From contig CAUYUJ010019917.1 of NCBI GenBank assembly GCA_963575745.1, positions 87,501 to 112,500 on the forward strand: DNA of 25,000 bases, given 5' to 3'. This document shows positions 17,632-25,000 of this stretch, piece after piece. The stretch comes from Prorocentrum cordatum (taxonomy: Eukaryota > Sar > Dinophyceae > Prorocentrales > Prorocentraceae). The notes under the pieces were generated by a model that saw only the letters and a program-made list of their open reading frames with translations, was not told where the DNA came from and did not search any database. Position numbers and translations under genes: made by a program. How positions within the stretch are numbered: position 1 is the stretch's first letter; each line of letters opens with the position of its first letter.

Positions 17632-18053
17632 TAACGACTCCATCTCGAACTCCGACGACTCCGACTCCGACCCCGAGTCCTAAAGCTGCCAAGAAGGCGT
17701 TGATGCAACTGTCTGCGTCCTGTCTCATCCTTCCTTTCCTCCCTCATGTTCCCCTCGGCCTCCGTCCTCATTTTCCTCCTGTCCGCTCACTCTTTCGCTC
17801 CCTCCCTCCTACTGCTGCAGCCTCCGTTCCAATTCGAGGTTTTCTGCGAACCTCATCAAGACAGCTGCCAAACGCGCCAGCCCCGCCAATCTCGGCGCGT
17901 CGGGCCAGCCGTGCCCCGCCATGGCTGCCGGCTGATGTACTGCCCCATGCTGTGCCGCCCATCCAGCGTGGCCTCCGCTGCTGGCAGACGCCGCTTCAGG
18001 GCGCGCACGGTAGCCGTCCGGCATGCACAAGTGCAGGCGCTGGCAGTGCGTAA

Positions 18054-18653
18054 CCTGATGGGGTGTGGCACCCCGCCCAGGCTCGAAACGTCGCCTGCGG
18101 ACATTCTGCTGAGGCGCTGGTCTACAAGCGATGGCAGACGTGCGAGGCGGCCCAGGCCCCGGCTGGCAAGGTCCTTCCCGCGGACGCTCCTCGGGTACAC
18201 GCTGGTGCTCCCCCGCCCCCGGCTCCCAGCCGGCCACCGCCGGCTTGGCTGCAGCCGGCCTGTGCGCTGCCGCCGCCACCCGCACATGATGCACATGATG
18301 ATGCAGTCGCCGCAGGCGTGGATGGCCAGCGCTTGACTCTGAAGCGTGCTGTTGCAGCGGTCGTGGACGATGCTCATGTTCTGCCTCGTGCCAGCCCTCC
18401 TGTGGCTGCCGAGCCCCTGCTGGCCGGGCAGGTGCAGGCCACGGCCGCCGTCGTGGCCTTCGAGGCCCAGTGCAAGGCGACAGTTCGCCGCGCTGCGTGG
18501 CACAGGCGTCGCCCGCCCGCTGCGCGCCAGGCCGGGGCCGACCGCGTGGCCGAGGCCGCGTGCCAGGAAGCGACCGAGCGGCAGGCAGCCGGGCGCGCTG
18601 CCGAGGCTGCAAGCCAGGCGGCAGCCGAGCAACAGAACGTAACCGAGCGCCAG
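18054..18653 (+). other. Ala/Arg-rich open frame leading into the LHC remnant
   Basis: The frame that carries helix 1 of the light-harvesting remnant is open from 18054, with the first ATG at 18063. Its upstream 200 codons are Ala-, Pro-, Gln- and Arg-rich with no recognisable domain. The nearest part (ERQAELAVEEEGAG) may still correspond to the linker before the first helix. The high GC content allows such frames by chance on several strands here, so I do not call a gene. Confidence 0.35.
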
Positions 18654-19068
18654 GCGGAGCTGGCCGTTGAGGAGGAGGGCGCGGGGATCTGGGACCCAGC
18701 CGGCTTCATGACGGATGGCAGCACTGAGAACCTCGCGAGCTGGAGGCATACGCACCCCTCGCACGGCCGCGGTTCCGTGCTAGCGACCATGCCGAGCTAT
18801 ATTGTCCCGCGCACCCTGGACCCCCACGGCATGCTGGACGCGAATTCTGGTTCACGGTGCGGCTTGCGAGCTGTCCCAGAAATAATCCGTGGACATCCAC
18901 GTGGCGGCCGGCGACTCTGATTTCACTGTACTGATGCCCAGCCACGCCGACGCGAAGATGCAGCTGGTCGCTGGGACACTCAATGTCTACCTTGCTAAAA
19001 TGGCGATCGCTGACATGTACGGTCTGCCCGGCTCTCTGAGGCGCCTTCTGACGTGGCCGGCTCAGTGA
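18654..19068 (+). pseudogene. Chlorophyll a-c light-harvesting protein pseudogene
   Basis: A decayed copy of a three-helix peridinin/fucoxanthin-type light-harvesting protein of the thylakoid antenna. In the first frame (to about 18812) GIWDPAGFMTDGSTENLASW and SHGRGSVLATM-SYIVP match the stromal lead and helix 1 pattern G-WDP-GF--DG--E----RR--E-KHGR--MLATMGYI-PE. The Glu that would bind chlorophyll before KHGR is lost. After a frameshift and loss of the helix 1-2 loop, the second frame (from about 18835) shows WTRILVHGAACELSQ (helix 2), an in-frame TAA at 18883-18885, then AAGDSDFTVL and DAKMQLVAGTLNVYLAKMAI with GLPGS (helix 3 and its exit). The Glu and Arg of the helix 3 E--NGR motif are gone. 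It ends at a stop at 19066-19068. Frameshift, premature stop and lost ligands make it non-functional. Confidence 0.8.
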
Positions 19069-20117
19069 GTGAGTCGGACACTGCTGCTGCTTCTTCTGCT
19101 TTCGCACATCCAAGCTTCTGGCCACGTCGCAGAACGAGGTATGAGAGGTGAGATCATGAACGCGTGTATGTGCTCAGACGTTTGATTTCCCCTCCCTCCC
19201 GCCCGCCTCGATTGGTGCGAGGGTTGCCGCGCTTCCCCTGGTGTCGTCGTCTCGTCCTTCGTGTTCTCTGCGGGGCGTGAAGACATGTCGTCCTCTCCTC
19301 AGGTCTAACAGCGAGGCACTCATGCTCTCGGGCCTATCGCGTCTTGTGGGCGAAGATTTTGTCCGAGGGCTTAGGGCCCAGGTTTGCGTCCCAGCCTTAC
19401 CCTCTCCTCCTCGTCTTCAGCATTCCTCCCTCCCTCACGTCTCTCTGCTTGTGCTCTGCCAATATGAACCCGGAGAGGACAGAACATGACAGGCCACCGG
19501 CTTGCCGTGCATGTCGCGATGTGCCGGTGCATCCCTGTCATTATCGCTGCCTTGACTTGTTCCGCCCCTTCGCTCCTGCTTCCCGGGCTCCCCCCCGGGC
19601 TCCTGTGGGTCAGGCCTCGGGAGGCCCGCGTGGGCCCCTGAATCGTCCGTGCTCCTCCAGCCGTCGAGCCCGGGCGGGACGGTCGTCACGAGAGCAGGAG
19701 GTGTTCGGTCTGCGTCCCAGCCTTCTCCCTCCCTCTCATCGTTTACATGATCCTCCATCCCTCCCTCCCTCCCCTCACCGGGCGGCCGAACGCACAGGCC
19801 ACGGGAGACGACTTGAGCCGGTGCCGGCCAAGCTGCCTGGTGTGGAGGCGGGGGTAGTTTTGGAGGAGAGGGTGCGGATGGAGGACCGAGGGTCGTTGGC
19901 CGTTGCAGTGCTTCTGTTGCTGTGCCATGTCGGCCACCCCGCGTCCTTCCCCGGACTAGCGTGAAGATCATGGCGCGGTTTTCCGCCGCCGTCTTGTCGT
20001 TCGCGCGGGCGATGCGCGAAGATTTGCCTTGTGCAGCACCGCCTTATAGATGAGAGCAGACGGGCCGGAGTGGTCAGGCAGACTTCTGGCGACTCTCCCT
20101 CCCCCAGAGTGCGCTCC
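19069..20117. other. No gene recognised; TGCGTCCCAG motif recurs
   Basis: Pyrimidine-rich sequence. TGCGTCCCAG followed by CCTT/TCTC and CCCTCCCTC-type stretches occurs at 19385 and 19711 here and again at 20282, which suggests diverged copies of one repeat. A ~200-residue plus frame (19344-19964) has no domain. TTTCCTCCCTCC tracts and a CTCCTCAG/GT junction near 19300 could resemble splice sites but cannot be confirmed. Confidence 0.4.
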
Positions 20118-20250
20118 CAGGGCTGAACCTAAACGGTGTTTTTCGTTTTCGTTTTCCCTCGTTTTGTCTTCAATCCGCCTTGGCCGCAAAACGAAGTCGA
20201 AACGAAAACGGCCCACCAAATCGCCAAAACGTCTTTCAGGTCCAGCCCTG
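20118..20250. mobile_element. Fold-back element with CAGGGCTG ends and CGTTTTCG arms
   Basis: The ends CAGGGCTGAACCTAAACG and, inverted, CGTCTTTCAGGTCCAGCCCTG pair with a few mismatches. Further in, CGTTTTCGTTTTCCCTCGTTTTG pairs imperfectly with CAAAACGAAGTCGAAACGAAAACG. The unit is ~133 bp with a short centre around CCGCCTTGGCCG. Confidence 0.6.
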
Positions 20251-20325
20251 TGCTCCCCTCTCGGGCTGGCAGTGTCGGATCTGCGTCCCAGTCTCGCTCT
20301 CTCATCTCGGATCTTCGTTCCTCCC

Positions 20326-20450
20326 TCCCTCCTCCTCCTCCTCCTCCTCCTCCTCCTCCTCCTCCTCCTCCTCCTCCTCCTCCTCCTCCTCCTCCCTCGC
20401 CATCCTCCTCCTCCTCCTCCCTCCCTCGCCGTCCTCCTCCTCCTCATGAT
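20326..20450. repeat. (TCC)n microsatellite
   Basis: About 65 bases of perfect TCC followed by TCC/CTCGCCA variants to about 20510. It lies directly 5' of the retrotransposon remnant on the same strand. Confidence 0.9.
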
Positions 20451-20512
20451 GAGGGATGAGGACCTCATCCCTCCCTCGCCATCCTTTTCCCTCGCCATCC
20501 TCCTCCCTCTTC

Positions 20513-20777
20513 CAACAAGTACACGGCCCTTGAGAAGGGCACCCTCCGGGCAGCAGCATGTGGTGCGATCTGGACCAGACAGTATGCCAGAGGCAAAGGA
20601 TACGATTACCCTCCAGACTGCCCTCTTGGATGCGGCAGCCTTGACACGCTTTTTCATCGTATCTGGAAATGCCCGTGCCTGCAGCAAGAGAGAGAAGAAC
20701 TCGTGAAACCGGTTCGTAAAGGGTCGCAACTTACTCTTCGCTGTTACCAGAGACGGCTTCCCTCACCCAGGGGATGA
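20513..20777 (+). pseudogene. Retrotransposon zinc-knuckle segment (zf-RVT-like)
   Basis: In the frame that starts in the TCC tract, the sequence NKYTALEKGTLRAA then WTRQYARGKGYDY leads into CPLGCGSLDTLFHRIWKCP. Cysteines at codons 20619 and 20631, a histidine at 20655 and a cysteine at 20670 give C-X3-C-X7-H-X4-C. That matches the knuckle that joins reverse transcriptase and RNase H in many LINEs (usually C-X2-C), with one extra residue. The frame stops at 20775-20777. The downstream RNase H frame is open from 20707, so a single indel between 20707 and 20775 separates two parts of one ancestral ORF. Confidence 0.7.
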
Positions 20778-20844
20778 GCACCCTCCCCCCCTTGCCGAAG
20801 GCTCCAGGCAGGTCACCTGGCACTCCAGCGCCCCGACTGATATC

Positions 20845-22215
20845 ATGGATATCAGCGGTAAGATTTTTATAGACGGCAGCTGCACGACTCACCCTGTCAA
20901 AAAGCTTCGCCGAGCAGGCTGGAGCTGTGCGGTTTATCAAGATAATGCGCTAGCTTGCGAAATGCGATGCCCAGTATGGGCACCGCTGCCCCAGACCCCT
21001 CAGAGTGCAGAGTTTTGTGCACTCACGGGTACAGTCATGTGTTTAGCTGATGACAATGATATCATATCAGATTGCCTCGGTGTTGTAAAGCAGTTTGCTG
21101 ACTCTCGGGAGAGAGCAACACATTTTCGTAGGCAGTATGGAGGTCACATTGTGCAGGCTCAGAATGATGAGCGATCCAAGTTTATTAGAGGCCTTGAGAA
21201 AATCAAGGCCCACCAATCCCTTCAAGAAGAAGGGCTCAGCGAAGAAGAGATGTTTATGCGCACTGGCACCCACACGGCAGACCAAGGGGCGAAAGCTGCA
21301 GCGGCTTTGCACCCAGAAGCAGACCCCGAGCTGCATGAGAGAATTAACGAGCACATCAGTTTTGTGTATTCGTTTTGCATCCTCGCCATGAAATTACTCG
21401 GACATTTTCCTGCTTTAAAGGAGTATGGGGAGGTCAAGTACACTCCCAAGCCAGCAACTGGCCGTAAGACAAACGAGCTCTGTCAGTTCCAATGGATCGC
21501 TCGGGGCTGGCGGTGTACGGTTTGCTGCAAGCTGGGACGTAACCCTCGCGCTGACACCGCGCCGGCGCGAGTATGCAGTGGAGTGCCGAGATTGCTTGAT
21601 CTCGACAAAGTCTTACAGAATGAGCACAATGTTGTCGCTCTCGCGTGCTCAGACGCGAGCACGTTATTTGTATGTGTTCATTGTGCAGCCTTTGTCTCGA
21701 TCGGCTCGCCTCTCAAGAGCAATTTGTATAACAAGCGTTGTTTGAAGAGGCTTGAGCCGCGGCAGAAGAGTAAGTGGAATCACATTCTGAAAGGCCACCA
21801 TCCTGACCCTGGGACGCCCTCCGTGCGTGTGAGCTCAGAGGACCTCCTGAGAGAAGGCGGCGAGCCAGAAACCGAGCAGGTCAAGCCTGTACCAGCGGCC
21901 CCGTCTCATGCACCCTCCGTTTTTGCTGTCCCTTTCGTGGGCCTCGAAGCCCCTCAGGCTCTTGACGAAGCCCCGGCGGCAGAGACTCCCCCTTCGGAGC
22001 CTGATGCCGCGGAGCCTTCTGATAGCTGCGTTGAGCGTGTCGCCCTCCGCATCGTGCGAGAACGGCTCGCTGATGAGGATGATAGTGCGCCACTCTGCCC
22101 AGCACCGACGCCACCGACCAGCACTTTCAACGCGAAGGTGCGGAGGTTACTAAGAGCTGCTGGAGGCAGCCCCAGTGGGAGTGGGGGGCCTGAGCGGGGG
22201 GGGGGGAGACTCTGA
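20845..22215 (+). CDS. RNase H domain protein, C-terminal part of a LINE-like ORF
   Basis: 456 residues from the first ATG; the frame is open from 20707. RNase H removes RNA from RNA-DNA hybrids during retrotransposition. Residues 5-155 fit the fold: Asp10 in FIDGS, Glu56 in QSAEF, Asp76 in ISDC, His123 in KIKAH and Asp146 in TADQGAK are the expected catalytic set, so this domain looks intact. Residues 210-300 hold a putative zinc-binding tail: C223-X2-C226, C243, H260, C276-X2-C279 (FVCVHC) and C298. LKSN-C--RL and KGHHPDP then follow, a pattern I associate with dinoflagellate LINE C-termini. Residues 330-456 are Pro/Glu/Ala-rich and end in a Gly-rich stretch from a poly-G run. The start is uncertain, since the true ORF began upstream. 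It may be expressed as a solo domain or be a dead fragment. Confidence 0.65.
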   Translation: MDISGKIFIDGSCTTHPVKKLRRAGWSCAVYQDNALACEMRCPVWAPLPQTPQSAEFCALTGTVMCLADDNDIISDCLGVVKQFADSRERATHFRRQYGGHIVQAQNDERSKFIRGLEKIKAHQSLQEEGLSEEEMFMRTGTHTADQGAKAAAALHPEADPELHERINEHISFVYSFCILAMKLLGHFPALKEYGEVKYTPKPATGRKTNELCQFQWIARGWRCTVCCKLGRNPRADTAPARVCSGVPRLLDLDKVLQNEHNVVALACSDASTLFVCVHCAAFVSIGSPLKSNLYNKRCLKRLEPRQKSKWNHILKGHHPDPGTPSVRVSSEDLLREGGEPETEQVKPVPAAPSHAPSVFAVPFVGLEAPQALDEAPAAETPPSEPDAAEPSDSCVERVALRIVRERLADEDDSAPLCPAPTPPTSTFNAKVRRLLRAAGGSPSGSGGPERGGGRL

Positions 22216-22253
22216 CGCATCAGACTAGCGTAGCAGTCTCGTTACCACGTCCA

Positions 22254-22363
22254 GCATATTTTCCGCCACTGTTTAGGAGAACAACTTGCGATCTCCCTGA
22301 AGTGTTACTCCCAGTCGCATCTGCAACACATTTTCGGCCACTGCTTAGGAGAACAGTCCGATC
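22254..22363. repeat. Diverged 72-bp direct repeat downstream of the LINE ORF
   Basis: GCCACTGTTTAGGAGAACA (near 22265-22283) recurs as GCCACTGCTTAGGAGAACA 72 bp later, preceded in both by (C)ATATTTTC/ACATTTTC and followed by CGATC. Confidence 0.6.
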
Positions 22364-22365
22364 AT

Positions 22366-22527
22366 CGGAGTTGTCGGGTATAAACAGCTAGGTGCTTGCT
22401 TTCCGTCAGCGGAGCTGTCGGGTATAAACAGCTAGGTGTTTGTTTCCCGTCTGCGGAGCTGTCGGGTATCTTCGGTCACAGGCCGGACACTTTAGTGCAA
22501 CTGCGGCGGGACACTTTAGTGCAACTT
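22366..22527. repeat. 44-bp tandem repeat, then a 24-bp repeat, in the LINE 3' region
   Basis: CGGAG(T/C)TGTCGGGTATAAAC begins units at 22366 and 22410, and a truncated unit starts at 22454. The period is exactly 44. Immediately after, GACACTTTAGTGCAACT occurs at 22486 and 22510 (24 bp apart), and CTTCGGTCACA occurs at about 22470 and 22539. Tandem repeats in a 3' region are common in LINEs and may be part of the element. Confidence 0.75.
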
Positions 22528-22624
22528 ACATCCTGCATCTTCGGTCACACAGGACCTTGTCGCTGCCGTCGTCTTGTGCCTCACTCAGACTAGCTGAGCA
22601 ATGCAGCTGGAGCCTCGCGGACAA

Positions 22625-22661
22625 TCCTCCTCCTCCTCCTCCTCCTCCTCCTCCTCCTCCC
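22625..22661. repeat. (TCC)n microsatellite
   Basis: Twelve uninterrupted TCC units. Confidence 0.9.
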
Positions 22662-23110
22662 TGGCCATCCCTGCCAGTGCGTAGACTACTGGCGACTTGC
22701 TGTGCCGTCACACGAGGTTCTGTGGAACGGAAGTGGAGGAGCATGGGGATTGGGAGGGACCTGGATCTCACACATCCTTGGCGCCCTTACTACTTTGTGC
22801 GCTCTGGTGTTTCTATTTCTAGATGCCGCAGTACCGCCTGCAGTTCGCTGAGTGCCGCACTCTTCTGGCAAGCTAAGAGCTTCATCAGAAACACAATCCA
22901 AAAATCCTACTGCTGCATCTCTTTGCCTCCATCCCAACTCTTCCGCCATCCACCCCTCGTGAATTCTCAGCTCCCCATCCCACCCCCGTCCACCCTTTGT
23001 CCATCCTCCGCACCTCCCCGAACCTCCTCTCCCTTCCTCCCGCCAGCCCATTGATACCCCAACTCACAAAAGCGGAGGATACGAGGGAGGCCCCTAGGTG
23101 GGGAAACCAA
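22662..23110. other. No gene recognised
   Basis: Pyrimidine-rich plus strand with CCATCC/CCACCC words from about 22920. No supported gene. Confidence 0.5.
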
Positions 23111-23254
23111 AAGGTACCGATACCGCTACTCCCTGGACCTCTCCCGGGGCGCGCCCTGACCAGAATTCCAAGGCGAATCCAGCGGTGGCGACGAGGGCCT
23201 CCCAGGAGGCCCAGAAAGGACGAAAACGAGAGAAGGGCAGCGGTATGGGTACAG
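23111..23254 (+). mobile_element. Family E fold-back element, copy 1
   Basis: Starts AAGGTACCGATACCGCT and ends AGCGGTATGGGTACAG, an inverted pair of ~15 bp with one or two mismatches. The interior GGGGCGCGC, CCAGAATTCCAAGGCGAATC and CAGCGGTGGCGACGAG blocks align with copy 2. A perfect GGGCCTCC-CA-GGAGGCCC hairpin sits inside. A possible third, very diverged relative lies near 3395-3450 (GCAGCCGTGGCGACGAAGGGCC). Confidence 0.65.
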
Positions 23255-23650
23255 TAGGGGAACAACCACAAGAAATCTTCCACAAGAAACCCAACCCTGA
23301 GACCAAAGGACGTCCATCGATTTTTTTGGTGTGGGAACGTCAAGCTTTCCGTTGCAAAACCAGCGAAACCCAAGAAACCCAGGGCACCCTGGAGGCAAGC
23401 AGGGTGTTTCTTGGCATGGGTCTCCACTGTATGGGTACCCTTCCACCATTGACAAGGGGTCTTAACTGCGGGCCTCAAGCCGCCCCACCAGCACTTTATC
23501 CAACCTGCTTGGCACTGCCCAACGCAGGAGGAGAGTCAGGCGGGCCCCCCAGCGCGCGCGCGCGCGCTCTCCGAAGGAGCGCCGAGCGCTGGGATCGGGC
23601 GTCGGAACACCGGCCCCGTGGCGGGCCCGCTGCGGGGAGGCGGGCCTGCC

Positions 23651-23750
23651 CTCCTCCTCCATCTCCTCCTCCTCCTCCTCCTCCTCCTCCTCCTCCTCCT
23701 CCACCTCCTCCTGTTCCTCCTCCGCGTCCTTCTCCTCCTCCTCCACCTCG

Positions 23751-23782
<32 letters not shown>

Positions 23783-24150
23783 CTCCTCCTCCTCTTCCTC
23801 CTCCTCCTCCTCCTCCTCTTATCCTCCTCCTCTTATCCTCCTCCTCTATCTCCTCTCCTCCTCCTCCTCCTCCTCCTCCTCCTCCTCCTCCTCCTCCTCC
23901 TCCTCCTCCTCCTCCCCCTTCTTGTTCTCCTCCTCCCCCTCCTCCTCCCCCTCCTCCTCCTCCTCCTCCTCCTCCTCCTCATCCTCGTCATCCTCCTCCT
24001 CCTCCTCGTCCTCCTCCTTCTCCTCCTCGTCCTCCTCCTCCTCCTACTCCCCCTCTTCCTCCTCTAATCCTCCTCCTCCTCATCCTCATCCTCCTCCTCC
24101 CCCTCCTCCTCCTCCTCCTCCCCCTCCTCGTCCTCCTCCTCTTCCTCGTG
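23651..24150. repeat. ~500-bp (TCC/TCT)n microsatellite
   Basis: Almost continuous TCC with TCT, CCC, ATCC and GTCC interruptions. Apparent poly-Pro, poly-Leu and poly-Ser frames are artefacts. A (CG)n run lies at about 23555-23570. Confidence 0.95.
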
Positions 24151-24560
24151 CTCCCCCTTGCGGGCCGCCGTCGCAAACCGCTCGCAGAGCGGCCCGTAAG
24201 AGTTGTGAGACAAAGAAGCTCGGAGGAGGACGAGGCCGGGCGAGGGTACAAATCGATAATCTCTCTGAGATCCGGCGGCTCTGGAGGTCGTCTCGGGCGT
24301 CGCGGCTTTCTCAGCACGTGCCGGAACGCTCCGAGAGCGTTCCGAAGAACGCTCTGGAGCGGAGCTGCCCTCGTCCTCCCGATGTCCGAGCCGCGCCCGG
24401 CTGAAGGCGTCGAGGACCTCCAGGAGCAGCCACGAAGACCAGGTCTGCGCCTGGGCTTGCCGTCGCTGGATGATCCCAGATGCTCCTAGATAGTCCTGAA
24501 TGTTTGGCGCTGGTCTCGCCGAGTGCACAAGTCCAATCCATGCCGAGCTAGGGAATAAAG
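24151..24560. other. No gene recognised
   Basis: Moderate-GC sequence with GGAACGCTCCGAGAGCGTTCC, a perfect inverted repeat, near 24322-24342. Open frames cross it without recognisable domains. Confidence 0.5.
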
Positions 24561-24858
24561 AGGTACCGATACCGCTGTTCCCGAACCTCCCCTGAGGCGC
24601 GCGCGGGCCAGAACATCGAAGCAAATCCAGCCGTGGGGACGAGAGAAGGTCACAAACGGCGAACAGATCTCTATCCGCACCCTCGCGGTCTGAATTGCGG
24701 GGCGCGATCCTGTGGATACGCGGTCGCACGGATACGTTCCGCGCGGAGCATCCGCGACTCAACGTTCCGAATCCGCGGGGTCGCGAAACAAGGGCCCAGC
24801 CCGCGAGGACGCGGATGCGGATTTGCTCTTCGCCCACGAGAAGGGCAGCGGCATCACG
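24561..24858 (+). mobile_element. Family E fold-back element, copy 2 (expanded)
   Basis: Starts AGGTACCGATACCGCTGTTC, and its left ~85 bp aligns with copy 1 (GGCGCGCGCGGGCCAGAA, GCAAATCCAGCCGTGGGGAC). The right end GAAGGGCAGCGGCATCACGGCAT matches the right end of copy 1 and pairs weakly with the left end. The extra interior has its own inverted pair ATCCGCACCCTCGCGG / CCGCGAGGACGCGGAT and GGATACG repeats, so it is a nested fold-back about twice the size of copy 1. Confidence 0.55.
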
Positions 24859-24868
24859 GCATCCTTAC

Positions 24869-24950
24869 CTCCTCCTCCTCCTCTTCCTCCTTCTCCTCCT
24901 CATCCTCTTCCTCCTCCTGGTCCTCCTCCTGCTCCTCCTCCTCCTCCTGA
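24869..24950. repeat. (TCC/TTC)n microsatellite
   Basis: About 80 bases of TCC with TTC, TCA and TGG interruptions. Confidence 0.9.
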
Positions 24951-25000
24951 AACCACGGGGCCATAAAGTATATAATGCAGCGGGTGGTCGGTCGTCTCGA

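Larger units (their letters stand above)
20513..22530 (+). mobile_element. 5'-truncated non-LTR retrotransposon (zinc knuckle + RNase H end)
   Basis: Order: zinc knuckle (frame 1), frameshift, RNase H domain, Cys/His tail and Pro/Ala-rich extension (frame 2), stop at 22213-22215, then a region of tandem repeats. This is the layout of the 3' end of a LINE-like element carrying an RNase H domain after the reverse transcriptase. The endonuclease and reverse transcriptase are missing. The left limit is the TCC/CTCGCC low-complexity DNA, which fits truncated reverse transcription or loss by repeat expansion. The right limit is uncertain because no poly(A) is seen. Confidence 0.7.

Noticed and set aside
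19566-19695. Inverted CTCCTGCT / CCCGGGCTC words
   Set aside because: The two words are differently spaced on each side and do not form a continuous stem.
23098-24489. 463-residue plus-strand open frame
   Set aside because: Half is poly-Pro/Leu from the TCC microsatellite and the rest crosses the family E element.

Overview
This window is nuclear DNA of a eukaryote, most probably a dinoflagellate. It has no operons, Shine-Dalgarno spacing or compact coding. It is GC-rich and crowded with trinucleotide microsatellites, poly-C/poly-G runs and dispersed repeats. Two gene remnants point to the lineage. One is a broken chlorophyll a-c light-harvesting protein (about 18654-19068) with recognisable parts of all three membrane helices. 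The other is a non-LTR retrotransposon end (about 20513-22530) with a zinc knuckle, an RNase H domain that looks catalytically intact, and a Cys/His-rich tail of a type I associate with dinoflagellate LINE-like elements. The genus cannot be fixed from the sequence.

Layout. 1-3000: poly-C minisatellite, TTTA tract, two fold-back elements, an orphan copy of a retrotransposon-tail repeat (family C), the first family A MITE-like element and a decayed ~53-bp tandem array. 3000-6800: a second family C copy directly behind the C-terminal remnant of a minus-strand LINE, then about 1.7 kb of GAC, TCC and CAT microsatellites. 6800-12150: families A (two more copies), D (two copies) and B (two copies), another fold-back, and GC-rich tracts with an ~11-bp period. 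12300-16650: a second 11-bp tract, a 75-bp minisatellite, a perfect 15-bp-stem hairpin, a 232-bp fold-back built on GATGCATC palindromes, two more B copies and two F elements that can fold into a three-hairpin shape. 16650-20120: a possible spliced-leader relic, a GAC array and the light-harvesting pseudogene. 20120-25000: a further fold-back, the RNase H retrotransposon with tandem repeats after its stop codon, two family E fold-backs and about 500 bp of TCC repeat.

The only reading frame I call potentially functional protein is the RNase H-bearing one at 20845-22215. It lacks the reverse transcriptase, so it is probably a dead 5'-truncated copy or a passenger domain. Other long open frames run through low-complexity or high-GC repeats and are not supported as genes. 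The most striking property is the density of inverted-repeat (fold-back) elements: at least a dozen from several unrelated families in 25 kb.
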